A stretch of DNA of 64,000 nt from Roseovarius spongiae. GTDB lineage: Bacteria; Pseudomonadota; Alphaproteobacteria; Rhodobacterales; Rhodobacteraceae. Below the pieces are notes generated by a model. That model did not search any database. It was given only the letters and a program-made list of their open reading frames with translations, and was not told where the DNA came from. Below are positions 20,414 through 30,472 of this stretch, piece by piece. The stretch covers positions 248,001 to 312,000 of the forward strand of contig NZ_RAPE01000002.1 of the NCBI RefSeq assembly GCF_003651245.1, in the 5' to 3' direction. Numbering within the stretch: the stretch's first letter is position 1; every line of letters begins with the position of its first letter. A program made the translations under genes and the position numbers.

Positions 20414-20925
20414 TCGTCTCGCCCTCCTATTGCGCGATGATGGCGCGGTACAACATGTGGCAGAACGCGTCGCTGATGGCGGCGGCGGACACGCTGGACG
20501 ACGCGGCGCGCTTGGCGGATCGCGGCGCGTTCTTCGGCGGGATCATGGGCACGTTCAGCCATCTCCTCTGGGCCGACCGGCTGTGGATGTCGCGGGTGGA
20601 CGGCTGGGACGCGCCCGAGGGCGGCATCGCGGAGAGCGCGGCGCTCTGCACGGACTGGGCGGCGTTCGAGGACGCGCGCGACGCGGCCGACCGGCGCATC
20701 CTCGGCTGGGCCGGGCGGCTCGACATTGAGGCGCTGAGCGGCGAGCTGACCTGGCATTCGCGCGCCGCCGGGCGGGAGGTAAGCCTGCCGACGTGGCAAT
20801 GCGTCGCGCATTTCTTCAACCACCAGACCCACCACCGCGGGCAGATCCACGCGATGCTGACGGCGGCGGGGGCGCGGCCGGGCGACACCGACCTCGTGTT
20901 CATGCCCGAGGATGTCGGACTGTGA
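20410..20925 (+). CDS. DinB family putative metalloenzyme
   Basis: 171-residue four-helix-bundle protein of the DinB/YfiT superfamily. The start at ATG 20410 overlaps the DUF1326 stop. Family hallmarks are MARYNMWQNASL near residue 12, FFGGIMGTFSHLLWADRLWM near 42, and FFNHQTHHRGQIHAML near 138. The spaced histidines (in SHLLWAD and NHQTHH) are the usual metal ligands. Some members are thiol-dependent transferases; the substrate here is unknown. Its stop overlaps the GTG of dmdA by 4 bp. Confidence 0.88.
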   Translation: MIVSPSYCAMMARYNMWQNASLMAAADTLDDAARLADRGAFFGGIMGTFSHLLWADRLWMSRVDGWDAPEGGIAESAALCTDWAAFEDARDAADRRILGWAGRLDIEALSGELTWHSRAAGREVSLPTWQCVAHFFNHQTHHRGQIHAMLTAAGARPGDTDLVFMPEDVGL

Positions 20926-22028
20926 GCGCGCGTCTCGCGCCATCGCGCCGTCTGCGGCGCACGCCGTTCTCGGACGGGGTCGAGGCGGCGGGCGTGAGCG
21001 CCTATACCGTCTACAACCGGATGCTGCTGCCTGCCGCCTTCGAAAGCGTCGAGGCCGATTACCGTCACCTGAAGGATCACGTGCAGCTTTGGGACGTGTC
21101 CGCGGAGCGGCAGGTCGAACTGCGCGGGCCGGGGGCGGTGCAGCTGCTCAAGGTCCTGACGCCGCGCGACCTGTCGAAGCTTCGGCTAAACCGCGGGCTT
21201 TATATCCCGGTGGTGGATGCGGATGGCGGGATGCTCAACGATCCGGTGCTGTTGCAGGTCGATGCGGATGCGTTCTGGGTCTCGATCGCCGACAGCGACC
21301 TTTTGCTGTGGATCAAGGGGCTGGCGATCGCGCACGGATTCGACCTGACGGTGAGCGAACCCGACGTGTCGCCGCTCGCGGTGCAGGGTCCGAAGGCCGA
21401 GGCGCTGATGGCCCGGGTCTTTGGCGACGCGGTCTGCGACCTTCGGTTCTTCGGCGCGGGACGGTTCAGGTTCCGCGACCACGATTTCGTCGTGACGCGG
21501 TCGGGCTATTCCAAGCAGGGCGGCTTCGAGATCTATGTCGAGGGTCACGCGCGCGGGATGCCGCTCTGGGAGGCGCTGATGGAGGCGGGCGCGGACCTCG
21601 AGGTGCGCGCGGGCTGCCCGAACCTGATCGAGAGGATCGAGGGCGGGTTGCTCAGCTACGGCAACGACATGACGACCGCGAACTCGCCGCTGGAATGCGG
21701 GCTCGACCGGTATGTGGACGCAGGCCGGCTGGATCACTGCATCGGCGGCGCCGCGCTTGCGGCCCAACGCGAGACCGGCCCCGCGCGGCGCATCCGGCCC
21801 ATCGCGATCGAGGCCGACAGCCTGCCGCCCTGCGACCGCGCCTGGCCGCTCTACGTGGGGGCGGCGCATGTGGGACAGATCACATCGGCGGCGATATCGC
21901 CCGATTTCGGCGGCGGCGTCGCCATCGGCATGGTGTCGCGCGGTCACTGGGACGCAGGCGCTGAATTCGAGGTCGAAACGCAAGCCGGGCGGTATCGCGC
22001 CGTGATCCGGGACGGGTTCTGGGCCTGA
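20922..22028 (+). CDS. dmdA: Dimethylsulfoniopropionate demethylase DmdA
   Basis: Transfers a methyl group from DMSP to tetrahydrofolate, giving methylmercaptopropionate. The 368-residue product has the GcvT (aminomethyltransferase) fold. Its N-terminus, RRLRRTPFSDGVEAAGVSAYTVYN, closely matches what I recall of DmdA from Ruegeria pomeroyi; GCPNLIERIEGGLLSYGNDMT near residue 230 and IGMVSRGHW near the end match as well. General GcvT proteins lack this pattern. The GTG at 20922 overlaps the DinB stop. acuI follows 50 bp downstream, as in R. pomeroyi, which strengthens the call. Confidence 0.9.
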   Translation: MSARLAPSRRLRRTPFSDGVEAAGVSAYTVYNRMLLPAAFESVEADYRHLKDHVQLWDVSAERQVELRGPGAVQLLKVLTPRDLSKLRLNRGLYIPVVDADGGMLNDPVLLQVDADAFWVSIADSDLLLWIKGLAIAHGFDLTVSEPDVSPLAVQGPKAEALMARVFGDAVCDLRFFGAGRFRFRDHDFVVTRSGYSKQGGFEIYVEGHARGMPLWEALMEAGADLEVRAGCPNLIERIEGGLLSYGNDMTTANSPLECGLDRYVDAGRLDHCIGGAALAAQRETGPARRIRPIAIEADSLPPCDRAWPLYVGAAHVGQITSAAISPDFGGGVAIGMVSRGHWDAGAEFEVETQAGRYRAVIRDGFWA

Positions 22029-22078
22029 CGGTCGGAATTCGGATATCCATGAAACACTGAAAGACAAGGGAGCACGAC

Positions 22079-23068
22079 ATGTTCAACGCACTTGTGGTCG
22101 AGAAGGACGAGGAAAGCGGCAAGACATCCGCATCCGTGCAGCAGATCGGCGAGGACCGGCTACCCGAGGGCGAGGTGACGGTCGCGGTGGAATACTCGAC
22201 GGTGAACTACAAGGACGGGCTTTGCATCGGACCCGGAGGCGGACTGGTGCGCAAATACCCGCATGTGCCGGGAATCGATTTCGCCGGCACGGTGGAGGCG
22301 TCGGATGACGATCGCTACAAACCCGGCGACAAGGTGGTGCTGACCGGCTGGCGCGTGGGCGAGGCCCATTGGGGCGGCTACGCGCAGAAGGCGCGGGTCA
22401 AGGCCGACTGGCTGGTGCCGCTGCCCGATGGGCTCGATACGCGCCAGGCGATGGCGGTGGGAACCGCCGGGTTCACCGCGATGCTGGCGGTTATGGCGCT
22501 CGAGGATCACGGGTTGAAATCGGGGCCGGTCCTGGTCACCGGAGCGGCCGGCGGCGTCGGATCCGTCGCGACGGCGATCCTCGCCGGTCTCGGCCACGAG
22601 GTGGCCGCGGTGACCGGCCGCCCCGAACAGGAGAACTACCTGCGCGGCCTCGGCGCAAGCGAGATCGTGGCGCGCGAAGAGCTGACCGAGGTGACGAGGA
22701 AGCCGCTGGAAAGCGAACGTTGGGGCGGCTGCGTCGACGCGGTTGCGGGGGCGATGCTGGGCCGGGTGCTCAAGCAGATGGAATACGGCGCATCCGTGGC
22801 CGCCATCGGGCTGGCCGGCGGGCCGGCGATCGAGGGCGCGCTGATCACGCCCTTCATCCTGCGTGGGGTCAACCTGCTGGGCATCGATTCGGTCATGCAG
22901 CCCTATGACAGCCGTGTGCGCGCGTGGGGCCGGATCGCCGAGGACCTGCCGATGGAGAAGCTCGAGACGATGGTGCAGCCCGCGACGCTGTCGGACCTGC
23001 CGCAGCTCGGGGCGGATATCCTCAAGGGTCGGGTCAAGGGCCGCGTGGTGGTCGATGTGAACGCCTGA
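22079..23068 (+). CDS. acuI: Acrylyl-CoA reductase AcuI (NADPH, MDR family)
   Basis: 329-residue medium-chain reductase that reduces acryloyl-CoA to propanoyl-CoA, detoxifying the acrylate product of DMSP cleavage. It opens MFNALVVEKDEESGKTSASV, with VNYKDGLCIGPGGGLVRKYPHVPGIDFAG near 44 and the NADPH-binding TGAAGGVGSVATAIL near 154. These fit the AcuI/YhdH branch. The ribosome site is AAGGGAGCACGAC. A strong terminator follows. Adjacency to dmdA is the main support for the physiological role. Confidence 0.92.
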   Translation: MFNALVVEKDEESGKTSASVQQIGEDRLPEGEVTVAVEYSTVNYKDGLCIGPGGGLVRKYPHVPGIDFAGTVEASDDDRYKPGDKVVLTGWRVGEAHWGGYAQKARVKADWLVPLPDGLDTRQAMAVGTAGFTAMLAVMALEDHGLKSGPVLVTGAAGGVGSVATAILAGLGHEVAAVTGRPEQENYLRGLGASEIVAREELTEVTRKPLESERWGGCVDAVAGAMLGRVLKQMEYGASVAAIGLAGGPAIEGALITPFILRGVNLLGIDSVMQPYDSRVRAWGRIAEDLPMEKLETMVQPATLSDLPQLGADILKGRVKGRVVVDVNA

Positions 23069-23094
23069 CGGACGCTTCAGGGCGACAAGGGCGG

Positions 23095-23122
23095 ACCCCG
23101 GCGCGCGGTGCCGGGGTTTTTT
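23095..23122 (+). terminator. Rho-independent terminator after acuI
   Basis: ACCCCGGC, a 7-nt loop, GCCGGGGT, followed by TTTTT. It is a textbook intrinsic terminator 27 bp after the acuI stop and marks the end of the DUF2182-acuI run. Confidence 0.88.
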
Positions 23123-23348
23123 CATGCGCGGCGCGGGAAATCGTGGGACGACCGAGTCGCGCGCCGGGCCGAAGCAGCGGGATTCGGGGCCGTCACGGGG
23201 AATCACGGACGAATCACGCGGCCGTGAGTCGGGATTCGCGCCCTGGTTTCTGCATCGGCGGGGGAGAATCCGGCGCCAGGCGGATCATAAGAGGGGCGTT
23301 CCGGAAATATTCGGGAAATCATGGGAAGAATTTCTGCTCCTAAGTGAG

Positions 23349-23362
23349 CACCATATATGGTG
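23349..23362. promoter_or_regulatory. 14-bp perfect palindrome upstream of mraZ
   Basis: CACCATATATGGTG is a perfect palindrome with an AT-rich centre, in the low-GC part of the gap, directly ahead of a TTGAC string. It looks like an operator half-way between acuI and mraZ. The binding protein is unknown. Confidence 0.35.
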
Positions 23363-23419
23363 TGGTTGACGCCGTGCTCCGCTAAGTTGTGCGTTTTCCC
23401 TCTCTCTCACACCCCCACT

Positions 23420-23451
23420 ATGTTGTTTTTTGGCCACTCCAAGAACAACAT
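23420..23451. repeat. Inverted repeat upstream of mraZ
   Basis: ATGTTGTTTTT and AAGAACAACAT pair over 11 positions (one G-U wobble as RNA) around a 10-nt loop. It could be an RNA hairpin in the mraZ leader or an operator. No T-tail follows on either strand. Confidence 0.4.
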
Positions 23452-23795
23452 CCTGTAGGTTGGCGGATAGATTTTTGTTGCGTGCCATGAATTCCCATGT
23501 CATCCCTTTACCTACAGATGAAGACGGGAGCGAGGGGCGCTAAACGACCCCGAAAACAAAAAAACCTTAGGCAGGTTCATACAGGCACCCACCTTCATCC
23601 GACACGAAGAGATCCGGCGCGCGGGCGAGCAGACATCCCCCCAGGTGGCGCGCGCAGTCGGACACCCCGCGACACGCGGGACGAGGGCGGCGGGTTGATC
23701 GGTGGCAGCAGATCAACTCGCCGTTTCGTGTCTAAAGGGTCCGATTCTGCGGGCCCGCGACTTTCGCGAGGGGGCAGGACGAGGGGCCGCAAGAC

Positions 23796-24299
23796 GTGGC
23801 ACGCAGGTTCAGAGGCGAAAGCCATCACAAGGTGGATGGCAAGGGCAGGGTGTCCATCCCGGCCTCGTTTCGCCGCGTGCTGGAGGCGTCCGATCCGAAC
23901 TGGACCGATGGGCTGAACCCCGAACTGGTCATCGTCTACGGCGATCATCGTCGCAACTACCTTGAATGCTACACGATCGAAGCCATCGAGGAGGTCGACG
24001 AGAAGATCGACGCCCTGCCGCGCGGCTCGATGGAACGCAAGATGCTCCAGCGGCTGTTTCACGGGCAGTCATTTCCGACCAACGTGGACGAAACCGGCCG
24101 TCTCGTGCTGCCGGCCAAGCTGCGCGCCAAGATCGGGCTCGAGGGCGAGGCGTTCTTCATCGCCGCGGGCGACACGTTCCAGATCTGGAAGCCCGAGACC
24201 TACGAAACGACCGAGGCGGCGCGCACCGAGGAGTGGCTCGAGGAGTTGCCCGAGGATTTCGATCCGCTCATCTTCCTGGACAACGCCAGGGGGGAGTGA
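23796..24299 (+). CDS. mraZ: Transcriptional regulator MraZ
   Basis: Ring-forming DNA-binding protein with two SpoVT/AbrB-like domains; it represses or tunes the dcw operon it heads. The product is 167 residues from GTG 23796, opening RRFRGESHHKVDGKGRVSIPASFRR. The second repeat shows NVDETGRLVLPAKLRAKIGL near residue 93. Each repeat carries the DxxGR motif. It is separated from rsmH by only 3 bp. Known MraZ targets are direct repeats in its own promoter; I could not identify them here. Confidence 0.95.
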   Translation: MARRFRGESHHKVDGKGRVSIPASFRRVLEASDPNWTDGLNPELVIVYGDHRRNYLECYTIEAIEEVDEKIDALPRGSMERKMLQRLFHGQSFPTNVDETGRLVLPAKLRAKIGLEGEAFFIAAGDTFQIWKPETYETTEAARTEEWLEELPEDFDPLIFLDNARGE

Positions 24300-24302
24300 G
24301 TG

Positions 24303-25292
24303 ATGGCCGCCGCTGCCCCGACCCCACCCGATGATCCGCATGTCCCCGTTCTGATCGACGCCCTGATCGCCGCCGTCGCGCCGGTGAGGGGCAGGTGGCT
24401 TGACGGCACGCTCGGGGCGGGGGGCTATGCGCGCGCCCTGCTCGAAGCGGGGGCGGAGAAGGTCATCGGCATGGATCGCGACCCGCTCGCGATCGAGATG
24501 GCCGAGGACTGGGCGCAGGCATATGGCGAGCGGATCGAACTGGCGCAGGGCGTGTTTTCCAGCATGGATTCGGTTGCGACCGACCTTGACGGCGTCGTGC
24601 TCGACCTCGGGGTGAGCTCGATGCAGCTCGACCAGGCGCGGCGGGGATTCTCCTTCCTGCGCGACGGCCCCCTCGACATGCGGATGAGCCAGGAAGGCCC
24701 GACCGCCGCCGAGCTCGTCAATTCCGCGGAGGAGGGCGAGTTGGCCGATATCCTCTATCTTTACGGCGAGGAGCGCGCGAGCCGCCGCATCGCGCGCGCC
24801 ATCGCGCGCAAGCGCGCCCAGGTTCCCATCGTCAGCACCCTGCAACTGGCCGAGATCGTCGAGGGCTGCCTGCCGCGCGCCAAGCCCGGACAGGCGCATC
24901 CCGCGACCCGCAGCTTCCAGGCGATCCGCATAGCGGTGAACGACGAATACGGTGAGCTGATCGGCGGGCTAGAGGCGGCGGAGCGCGCGCTGAAACCCGG
25001 CGGGCGCCTCGCGGTGGTCACCTTCCATTCGATCGAGGACCGCATGGTCAAGAGGTTCTTCCAGTCGCGTTCGGGCGGCGGCGGCGGCAGCCGCCACGCC
25101 CCGGAAATCGAAGCCGGCCCGGCGCAGGTCACGCAGGAAAACCGCAAGGCGATCCGCCCGGACGCGGATGAGCTGGCGCGCAACCCGCGCGCCCGTTCCG
25201 CGCGCCTGCGGGTGGGCACGCGCACGGATGCGGCCCCCGGCGTCACGGATCGCAAGGCATTGGGAATGCCGCAACCGGGGGGAGGGCGCTGA
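24303..25292 (+). CDS. rsmH: 16S rRNA m4C1402 methyltransferase RsmH
   Basis: SAM-dependent N4-methylation of C1402 of 16S rRNA. The product is 329 residues from ATG 24303; a GTG just before it (24300) is also possible. The N-terminus [18 protein letters not shown] and the SAM site [15 protein letters not shown] are typical, with [12 protein letters not shown] near 101 and [15 protein letters not shown] near 240. The stop overlaps the ftsL start (TGATG). Confidence 0.96.
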   Translation: MAAAAPTPPDDPHVPVLIDALIAAVAPVRGRWLDGTLGAGGYARALLEAGAEKVIGMDRDPLAIEMAEDWAQAYGERIELAQGVFSSMDSVATDLDGVVLDLGVSSMQLDQARRGFSFLRDGPLDMRMSQEGPTAAELVNSAEEGELADILYLYGEERASRRIARAIARKRAQVPIVSTLQLAEIVEGCLPRAKPGQAHPATRSFQAIRIAVNDEYGELIGGLEAAERALKPGGRLAVVTFHSIEDRMVKRFFQSRSGGGGGSRHAPEIEAGPAQVTQENRKAIRPDADELARNPRARSARLRVGTRTDAAPGVTDRKALGMPQPGGGR

Positions 25293-25642
25293 TGCGCGGT
25301 TTCCTTTATGTCATGAGCGCGCTCGCGGTGATCGCGCTGGCCTACTGGGCCTACCACGAGAATTACCGCACCCAGCACGCGCAGGCCAAGGCCGAGGCGC
25401 TCGAGAACCGGATCGCGCTGGCGCGGCAGCGGTTGCGGGTGCTGAACGCGGAATGGGCCTATCTCAACCGCCCGGACCGGCTGCGCGAGCTGGCCGAGAT
25501 CAACTTCGGCCGTCTCCGGCTGATGCCGCTTCAGCCCTACCAGTTCGGGCGGATCGACCAGGTCGCCTATCCCCCGGTCGAGACGCCGATGGTGTTCAAC
25601 AATCCCGTCGAGGTCTCGGAACAGCCGGAGGAGCAGCCCTGA
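25292..25642 (+). CDS. ftsL: Cell division protein FtsL
   Basis: 116-residue bitopic divisome protein. It has a membrane helix at about residues 4-21 (LYVMSALAVIALAYWAY), then a coiled-coil segment (AEALENRIALARQRLRVLNAEW) and an NRPDRLRELAEINFG motif. Position between rsmH and ftsI and one-base overlaps on both sides fit FtsL, whose sequence is poorly conserved in general. Confidence 0.88.
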   Translation: MRGFLYVMSALAVIALAYWAYHENYRTQHAQAKAEALENRIALARQRLRVLNAEWAYLNRPDRLRELAEINFGRLRLMPLQPYQFGRIDQVAYPPVETPMVFNNPVEVSEQPEEQP

Positions 25643-27432
25643 TGATCCGCACCCCGCTGCGCCCGCTGGCGCGTATCCTGTCGGCCCGCGACAAGGGCGA
25701 GAACCCCGACGCCATCGAGCGTGAGAACATCCGCCTGCGTCACGAGGAAATGCGCGACCGCGCGCGCCGCCGCGCCGAGGGGCGGCTGCTCGTGCTGGGC
25801 GCGCTTTTCTTCTGCGCCTTCGCCGTGATCGGCGGGCGCATGGGCGTGCTCGCGCAATCCGAACCGGCCGAGCCGCGCACCAGCGCCGCCGGCGCCGACA
25901 TTCTTGCGCAGCGGGCCGATATCGTGGACCGGCACGGACGCGTTCTGGCGACGAATTTCGACACCCACAGCCTTTACGCCCAGCCCCAGCAGATGATCGA
26001 GCCGGAAAAGGCGGCCCGCGAGATCAAGAAGATCTTTCCCGATCTCGATGAGGCGCGCCTGCTGCGCGATTTCACCGGCAAGCGCAAGTTCCTGTGGGTG
26101 AAGAAGAAAATCAGCCCCGAGCAGAAACAGGCCGTGCATGACATCGGCGAACCGGGCTTGCTGTTCGGGCCGCGCGAGATGCGGCTTTACCCCAATGGCA
26201 GTCTCGCCGCGCATGTGCTGGGCGGCGCCGGTTTCGGACGCGAAGGCGTGCACGCCGCCGAGGTAATCGGCGTCGCGGGAATCGAGAAATTCTACGACGA
26301 GCGCCTGCGCGACCCCGCGCAGGGGGCGAAACCGCTGGTGCTGTCGCTCGACCTGACCATCCAGGCGGCGATCGAGCGGGTGCTTTATGGCGGCATGACG
26401 ATCATGAACGCCAAGGGCGCGGCCGCAGTGCTGATGGACGTGCATACGGGCGAGGTGATCTCGATCGCCTCGCTGCCGGATTTCGACCCCAACGACCGGC
26501 CCCGCCCACTGACCAGCGGCGACGCCGCCGACAGCCCGCTGTTCAACCGCGCGGTGCAGGGGGTTTACGAGCTCGGCTCGGTCTTCAAGATATTCGCCAT
26601 CACGCAGGCGATGGAACTGGGACTCGTGAGCGAGAACACGATCATCGACACTTCGGGCCCGATGAAGGTCGGCGGCTTTCCGATCGGCGAATTCCGCAAC
26701 AAGAATTACGGCCCCCTCACCACGTCGGACATCATCGTCAAGAGCTCGAACCGCGGCACCGGGCGGATCGCGCTTCAGATCGGGCCGAAGCGGCAGCAGG
26801 AATTCCTGAAATCGCTCGGCTTTTTCGAGCCGACCCCGCTCGAGATCATCGAGGCGGCGGGCGGCCAGCCGCTGTTGCCGAAACGCTGGACCGATCTCTC
26901 GACGGTGACGATTTCCTATGGTCACGGGCTGTCCACGAGCCCGCTGCACCTCGCCGCGGGCTATGCCGCCATCGCCAATGGCGGGCGCCTGGTCGAGCCG
27001 ACCCTGCTGCGCCGGGGCGCGCAGGCCGGCCCGCGCGTGATGTCCGAGCAGACCGCCGCCGCCGCGCGCCGCATGCTGCGCCGCGTGGTGTCCAGCGGCA
27101 CCGCCAGCCTCGGCGAGGTGCCGGGCTACGACGTCGGCGGCAAGACCGGCACGGCGGACAAGCCGAAACCGCGCGGCGGCTATTACGAGGACAAGGTGAT
27201 CGCGACCTTCGCGTCGATGTTCCCGGCGCACGACCCGGCATATGTCCTCGTCGTCACGTTGGATGAGCCGGTCGAGACCTCGGGCGACAAGCCGCGCCGC
27301 ACCGCCGGCTGGACGGCCGTTCCCGTGGCCGCCGAGATCATCACCCGCGTCGCCCCCCTTCTCGGGCTGCGCCCCGAGATTGAACCCGCTGCGCTGGCTG
27401 ATATAACGCTGACATCGAACCAGGACGATTGA
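25642..27432 (+). CDS. ftsI: Septal peptidoglycan transpeptidase FtsI (PBP3)
   Basis: Class B penicillin-binding protein that cross-links septal wall. The product is 596 residues. It has one N-terminal membrane helix (about residues 52-72), a dimerisation domain opening ADILAQRADIVDRHGRVLA, and transpeptidase motifs SVFK (about 313), SSN (about 369) and KTGT (about 500). No PASTA domains are seen. The start at 25642 follows the ftsL stop by a one-base overlap. A 116-bp GC-rich gap precedes murE. Confidence 0.96.
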   Translation: MIRTPLRPLARILSARDKGENPDAIERENIRLRHEEMRDRARRRAEGRLLVLGALFFCAFAVIGGRMGVLAQSEPAEPRTSAAGADILAQRADIVDRHGRVLATNFDTHSLYAQPQQMIEPEKAAREIKKIFPDLDEARLLRDFTGKRKFLWVKKKISPEQKQAVHDIGEPGLLFGPREMRLYPNGSLAAHVLGGAGFGREGVHAAEVIGVAGIEKFYDERLRDPAQGAKPLVLSLDLTIQAAIERVLYGGMTIMNAKGAAAVLMDVHTGEVISIASLPDFDPNDRPRPLTSGDAADSPLFNRAVQGVYELGSVFKIFAITQAMELGLVSENTIIDTSGPMKVGGFPIGEFRNKNYGPLTTSDIIVKSSNRGTGRIALQIGPKRQQEFLKSLGFFEPTPLEIIEAAGGQPLLPKRWTDLSTVTISYGHGLSTSPLHLAAGYAAIANGGRLVEPTLLRRGAQAGPRVMSEQTAAAARRMLRRVVSSGTASLGEVPGYDVGGKTGTADKPKPRGGYYEDKVIATFASMFPAHDPAYVLVVTLDEPVETSGDKPRRTAGWTAVPVAAEIITRVAPLLGLRPEIEPAALADITLTSNQDD

Positions 27433-27548
27433 GCGTTGCGCGCGCCGGCGATTCCGCGCAAAAGCGCCCGCATCCGGCGCGTGCGCGGGCCGGGACGGCT
27501 CACGGCGCGGACAGGCGCGACAGATGACAACGGGCGGGATGGCCGGGC

Positions 27549-29036
27549 ATGACGGCTGAGCAGGTCAAGACACTGGGAGAACTGGGCCTGACGGCGCAGG
27601 GAGGCGCGCAGGCGCGCGTCACCGGCCTTGCCGTGGACAGCCGCGAGGTGCGCGAGGGCGCGCTGTTCGCCGCGCTTCCCGGCACGCGCGTGCATGGCGG
27701 GGAATACATCCAGTATGCGCTGCGCATGGGCGCGGCGGCGATCCTGACCGACACGCGCGGCGCGCGCATCGCGGCCGAGGAACTGGCCCATGCCGACGCG
27801 GCGCTGATCGTGGCGCAGGATCCGCGCCAGACGCTCGCCTACGCCGCCGCGCTCTGGTTCGGCGCGCAGCCCGAGGTGATGGTCGCCGTGACCGGGACCA
27901 ACGGCAAGACCTCGGTGGCGAGCTTCACCCGCCAGATCTGGGCCGAACTCGGCCATCCGGCGATCAACCTCGGCACGACCGGGGTGGAGGGCGACTTCAC
28001 CGCTCCGCTGGCCCACACCACGCCCGAGCCGATCACGCTGCACCGCGTGCTGGCCGAAGCGGCGCAGGCCGGCGTCACCCATGCGGCGATGGAGGCGTCC
28101 TCGCACGGGCTGGCGCAGCGGCGGCTGGACGGGGTGCGCCTCGCGGCGGCGGCGTTCAGCAACTTCACGCAGGATCACCTCGACTACCACGAGACGTTCC
28201 AGGAGTATTTCGACGCCAAGGCCGGCCTGTTCGACCGGGTGCTGCCCGAGGACGGCGTGGCGGTCATCAACATCGACGATCCGCGCGGCGTCGAAATGGC
28301 GGCGATCGCCCATGACCGCGGCCAGGACGTGATCACCGCGGGCCGCGACGAGAACGCCGATCTGCACCTGTCCGCGCAGCGCTTCGAGGCGACGGGCCAG
28401 ACCATGCGATTTAGCTGGACCGGGCAGCATCACCAGGTGGCGCTGCCGCTTATCGGCGGCTTCCAGGGCGAGAACGTGCTGCTCGCCGCCGGGCTGGCGA
28501 TCGGCGCGGGCGCGGCGCCCGAGCGCGTGTTCGAGGCGCTGCCGCAGATGCGCACGGTGCGCGGGCGCATGGAGCTTGCGGCGACGCGCGGCAACGGGGC
28601 GGCGGTGTTCGTCGACTACGCCCACACGCCGGGCGCGGTCGAAACCGCGATTCGCGCGCTGCGCCCGCATGTCATGGGCCGGCTCATCGCCATCGTCGGC
28701 GCGGGCGGGGATCGCGACACGGCCAAGCGTCCCTTGATGGGGCGCGCGGCGGCGGAGAACGCCGACCTCGTCATCGTCACCGACGACAACCCGCGCAGCG
28801 AGGATCCGGCTTTGATCCGCGCCGCGGTCATGCAGGGATGCCCCGACGCGACCGAAGTAGGCGACCGCGCAGAGGCGATTCTGCGCGGGGTCGACGCGCT
28901 CGGCCCTGGAGATGCGCTTCTGATCCTCGGCAAGGGGCACGAGACCGGCCAGACCGTCGGGCAGGACGTTCTGCCCTTTGACGACGCCGAACAGGCCAGC
29001 GTCGCGGTGAGCGCGCTGGACGGGGGCGTCGCGTGA
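27549..29036 (+). CDS. murE: UDP-MurNAc-tripeptide ligase MurE (meso-diaminopimelate adding)
   Basis: Adds meso-diaminopimelate to UDP-MurNAc-L-Ala-D-Glu. The product is 495 residues. The P-loop GTNGKTSVA lies near residue 117 and the DNPR motif (DDNPRSEDP) near 413, which marks DAP rather than lysine specificity. The last four bases overlap the murF start (GTGA). Confidence 0.97.
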   Translation: MTAEQVKTLGELGLTAQGGAQARVTGLAVDSREVREGALFAALPGTRVHGGEYIQYALRMGAAAILTDTRGARIAAEELAHADAALIVAQDPRQTLAYAAALWFGAQPEVMVAVTGTNGKTSVASFTRQIWAELGHPAINLGTTGVEGDFTAPLAHTTPEPITLHRVLAEAAQAGVTHAAMEASSHGLAQRRLDGVRLAAAAFSNFTQDHLDYHETFQEYFDAKAGLFDRVLPEDGVAVINIDDPRGVEMAAIAHDRGQDVITAGRDENADLHLSAQRFEATGQTMRFSWTGQHHQVALPLIGGFQGENVLLAAGLAIGAGAAPERVFEALPQMRTVRGRMELAATRGNGAAVFVDYAHTPGAVETAIRALRPHVMGRLIAIVGAGGDRDTAKRPLMGRAAAENADLVIVTDDNPRSEDPALIRAAVMQGCPDATEVGDRAEAILRGVDALGPGDALLILGKGHETGQTVGQDVLPFDDAEQASVAVSALDGGVA

Positions 29037-30472
29037 CCCTCTGGAGCGCCGCCGACGCCGCCGCCGCGACCGGCGGGCGGGCGCAGGGCGACTGGAACGC
29101 GGAGGGGGTTTCCATCGACACGCGCAGCTTGCGCCCCGGTGATCTTTTCGTTGCGCTTCAGGCGGCGCGGGACGGGCATGATTTTGTCGCGCAGGCGCTC
29201 GAGAAGGGCGCCGCGGCGGCTTTGGTCAGCCGCATCCCCGAGGGCGTGGCGCCGGATGCGCCGCTGCTCATCGTCGCGGACGTGCTCGGGGCGCTTGAGG
29301 CGCTTGGCCGTGCGGCACGGGCGCGCACGGACGCGCGCGTCATCGCCGTCACCGGCTCGGTCGGCAAGACCTCGACCAAGGAGATGCTGCGCACGGTGCT
29401 CGCCGCGCAAGGCAGCACCCACGCCGCCGAGGCGAGCTACAACAACCACTGGGGCGTGCCGCTCACCCTGGCGCGGATGCCGGTGGAGACGCGGTTCGCG
29501 GTGATCGAGATCGGCATGAATCACCCCGGAGAGATCGCCCCGCTCAGCCGCATGGCGCGCCCCCACGTGGCGCTTATCACCACCGTCGCGGCTGCGCATC
29601 TCGAGGCGTTCGACGACATAGGCGGGATCGCCCGCGAGAAGGCCGCGATCTTCGAGGGGCTGGAGCCGGGCGGTGCCGCCATCGTCAACGCCGATCTGGA
29701 CACAACGCCGATCCTGCGGGACGCCGCCGAAGCAAAGGGGGCGGAGGTCGTGACCTTCGGCGCGAAGAGCGACCAGTATCGCCTCGTTTCCGCAAGGCTG
29801 AGCGATGATCGCACCATCGTGCAGGCCGATTTGCGCAATACTCCCGTCACCTTCAAGATCAACAGCGCAGGAAGACATTTCGCGATGAACGGCCTTGCCG
29901 TGCTGGCCGCGGTCGAGGCGCTGGGCGCCGATCCCGGCGTCGCCGCGCCTGACCTCGCCCGCTGGGCGCCGCCCGCGGGGCGCGGCACGCGCGAGACGAT
30001 CCAGCTTGACCCCGGCGAGGAAAGCTGGACCTTCGATCTCATCGACGATGCGTTCAACGCCAATCCGACCTCGATGGAGGCCGCGCTCGAGGTGCTGGCC
30101 GCCAGCTCGCCGAACAACGGCGTGGGCCGCGTGGCGCGCGGGCGGCGGATCGCGATCCTCGGCGACATGCTGGAGCTTGGCCCGAACGAGACGGAGCTGC
30201 ACCGCGCGCTCGCCGGGTCTGAGCATGTCGCGGCGCTGTCGCTGGTGCATTGCGTCGGCCCACGGATGCGCGCGCTCTTTGACGCGCTCCCCGAAGAAAA
30301 GCGCGGCCAATGGGCCGAGACCGCAGAGGCGCTGGCGCCGCGCCTGCCGGGCATGATAGACGCGGGCGACGTGATCCTGGTGAAAGGGTCCAAGGGCAGC
30401 AAGGTCAGCCTGATCGTGGACGCCCTGCGCAAACCGGGATGGGGCCACCGTCCGCATACGAGGGAAGACTGA
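29033..30472 (+). CDS. murF: UDP-MurNAc-tripeptide--D-Ala-D-Ala ligase MurF
   Basis: Adds the D-Ala-D-Ala dipeptide made by Ddl. The product is 479 residues from GTG 29033. Motifs are [16 protein letters not shown] near residue 26, P-loop [11 protein letters not shown] near 108, and [10 protein letters not shown] near 160. The stop is followed immediately by the mraY start with no spacing. Confidence 0.97.
   Translation: MTLWSAADAAAATGGRAQGDWNAEGVSIDTRSLRPGDLFVALQAARDGHDFVAQALEKGAAAALVSRIPEGVAPDAPLLIVADVLGALEALGRAARARTDARVIAVTGSVGKTSTKEMLRTVLAAQGSTHAAEASYNNHWGVPLTLARMPVETRFAVIEIGMNHPGEIAPLSRMARPHVALITTVAAAHLEAFDDIGGIAREKAAIFEGLEPGGAAIVNADLDTTPILRDAAEAKGAEVVTFGAKSDQYRLVSARLSDDRTIVQADLRNTPVTFKINSAGRHFAMNGLAVLAAVEALGADPGVAAPDLARWAPPAGRGTRETIQLDPGEESWTFDLIDDAFNANPTSMEAALEVLAASSPNNGVGRVARGRRIAILGDMLELGPNETELHRALAGSEHVAALSLVHCVGPRMRALFDALPEEKRGQWAETAEALAPRLPGMIDAGDVILVKGSKGSKVSLIVDALRKPGWGHRPHTRED

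Larger units (their letters stand above)
23123..23795. other. Long noncoding gap ahead of mraZ
   Basis: The 673 bp between the acuI terminator and mraZ hold no convincing gene. The part from about 23,320 to 23,580 is much less GC-rich than the neighbours. It contains a 14-bp palindrome (23349-23362), an 11-bp inverted repeat (23420-23451) and a 7-bp inverted repeat (23694-23717). It should carry the promoter of the proximal dcw genes, but I could not place -35/-10 boxes with confidence. Short open frames here have atypical composition for this genome. Confidence 0.5.

Noticed and set aside
23497..23916. Open frame of 139 codons across the mraZ upstream gap
   Set aside because: Composition unlike neighbours, overlaps mraZ out of frame and lacks a ribosome site or any recognisable motif.
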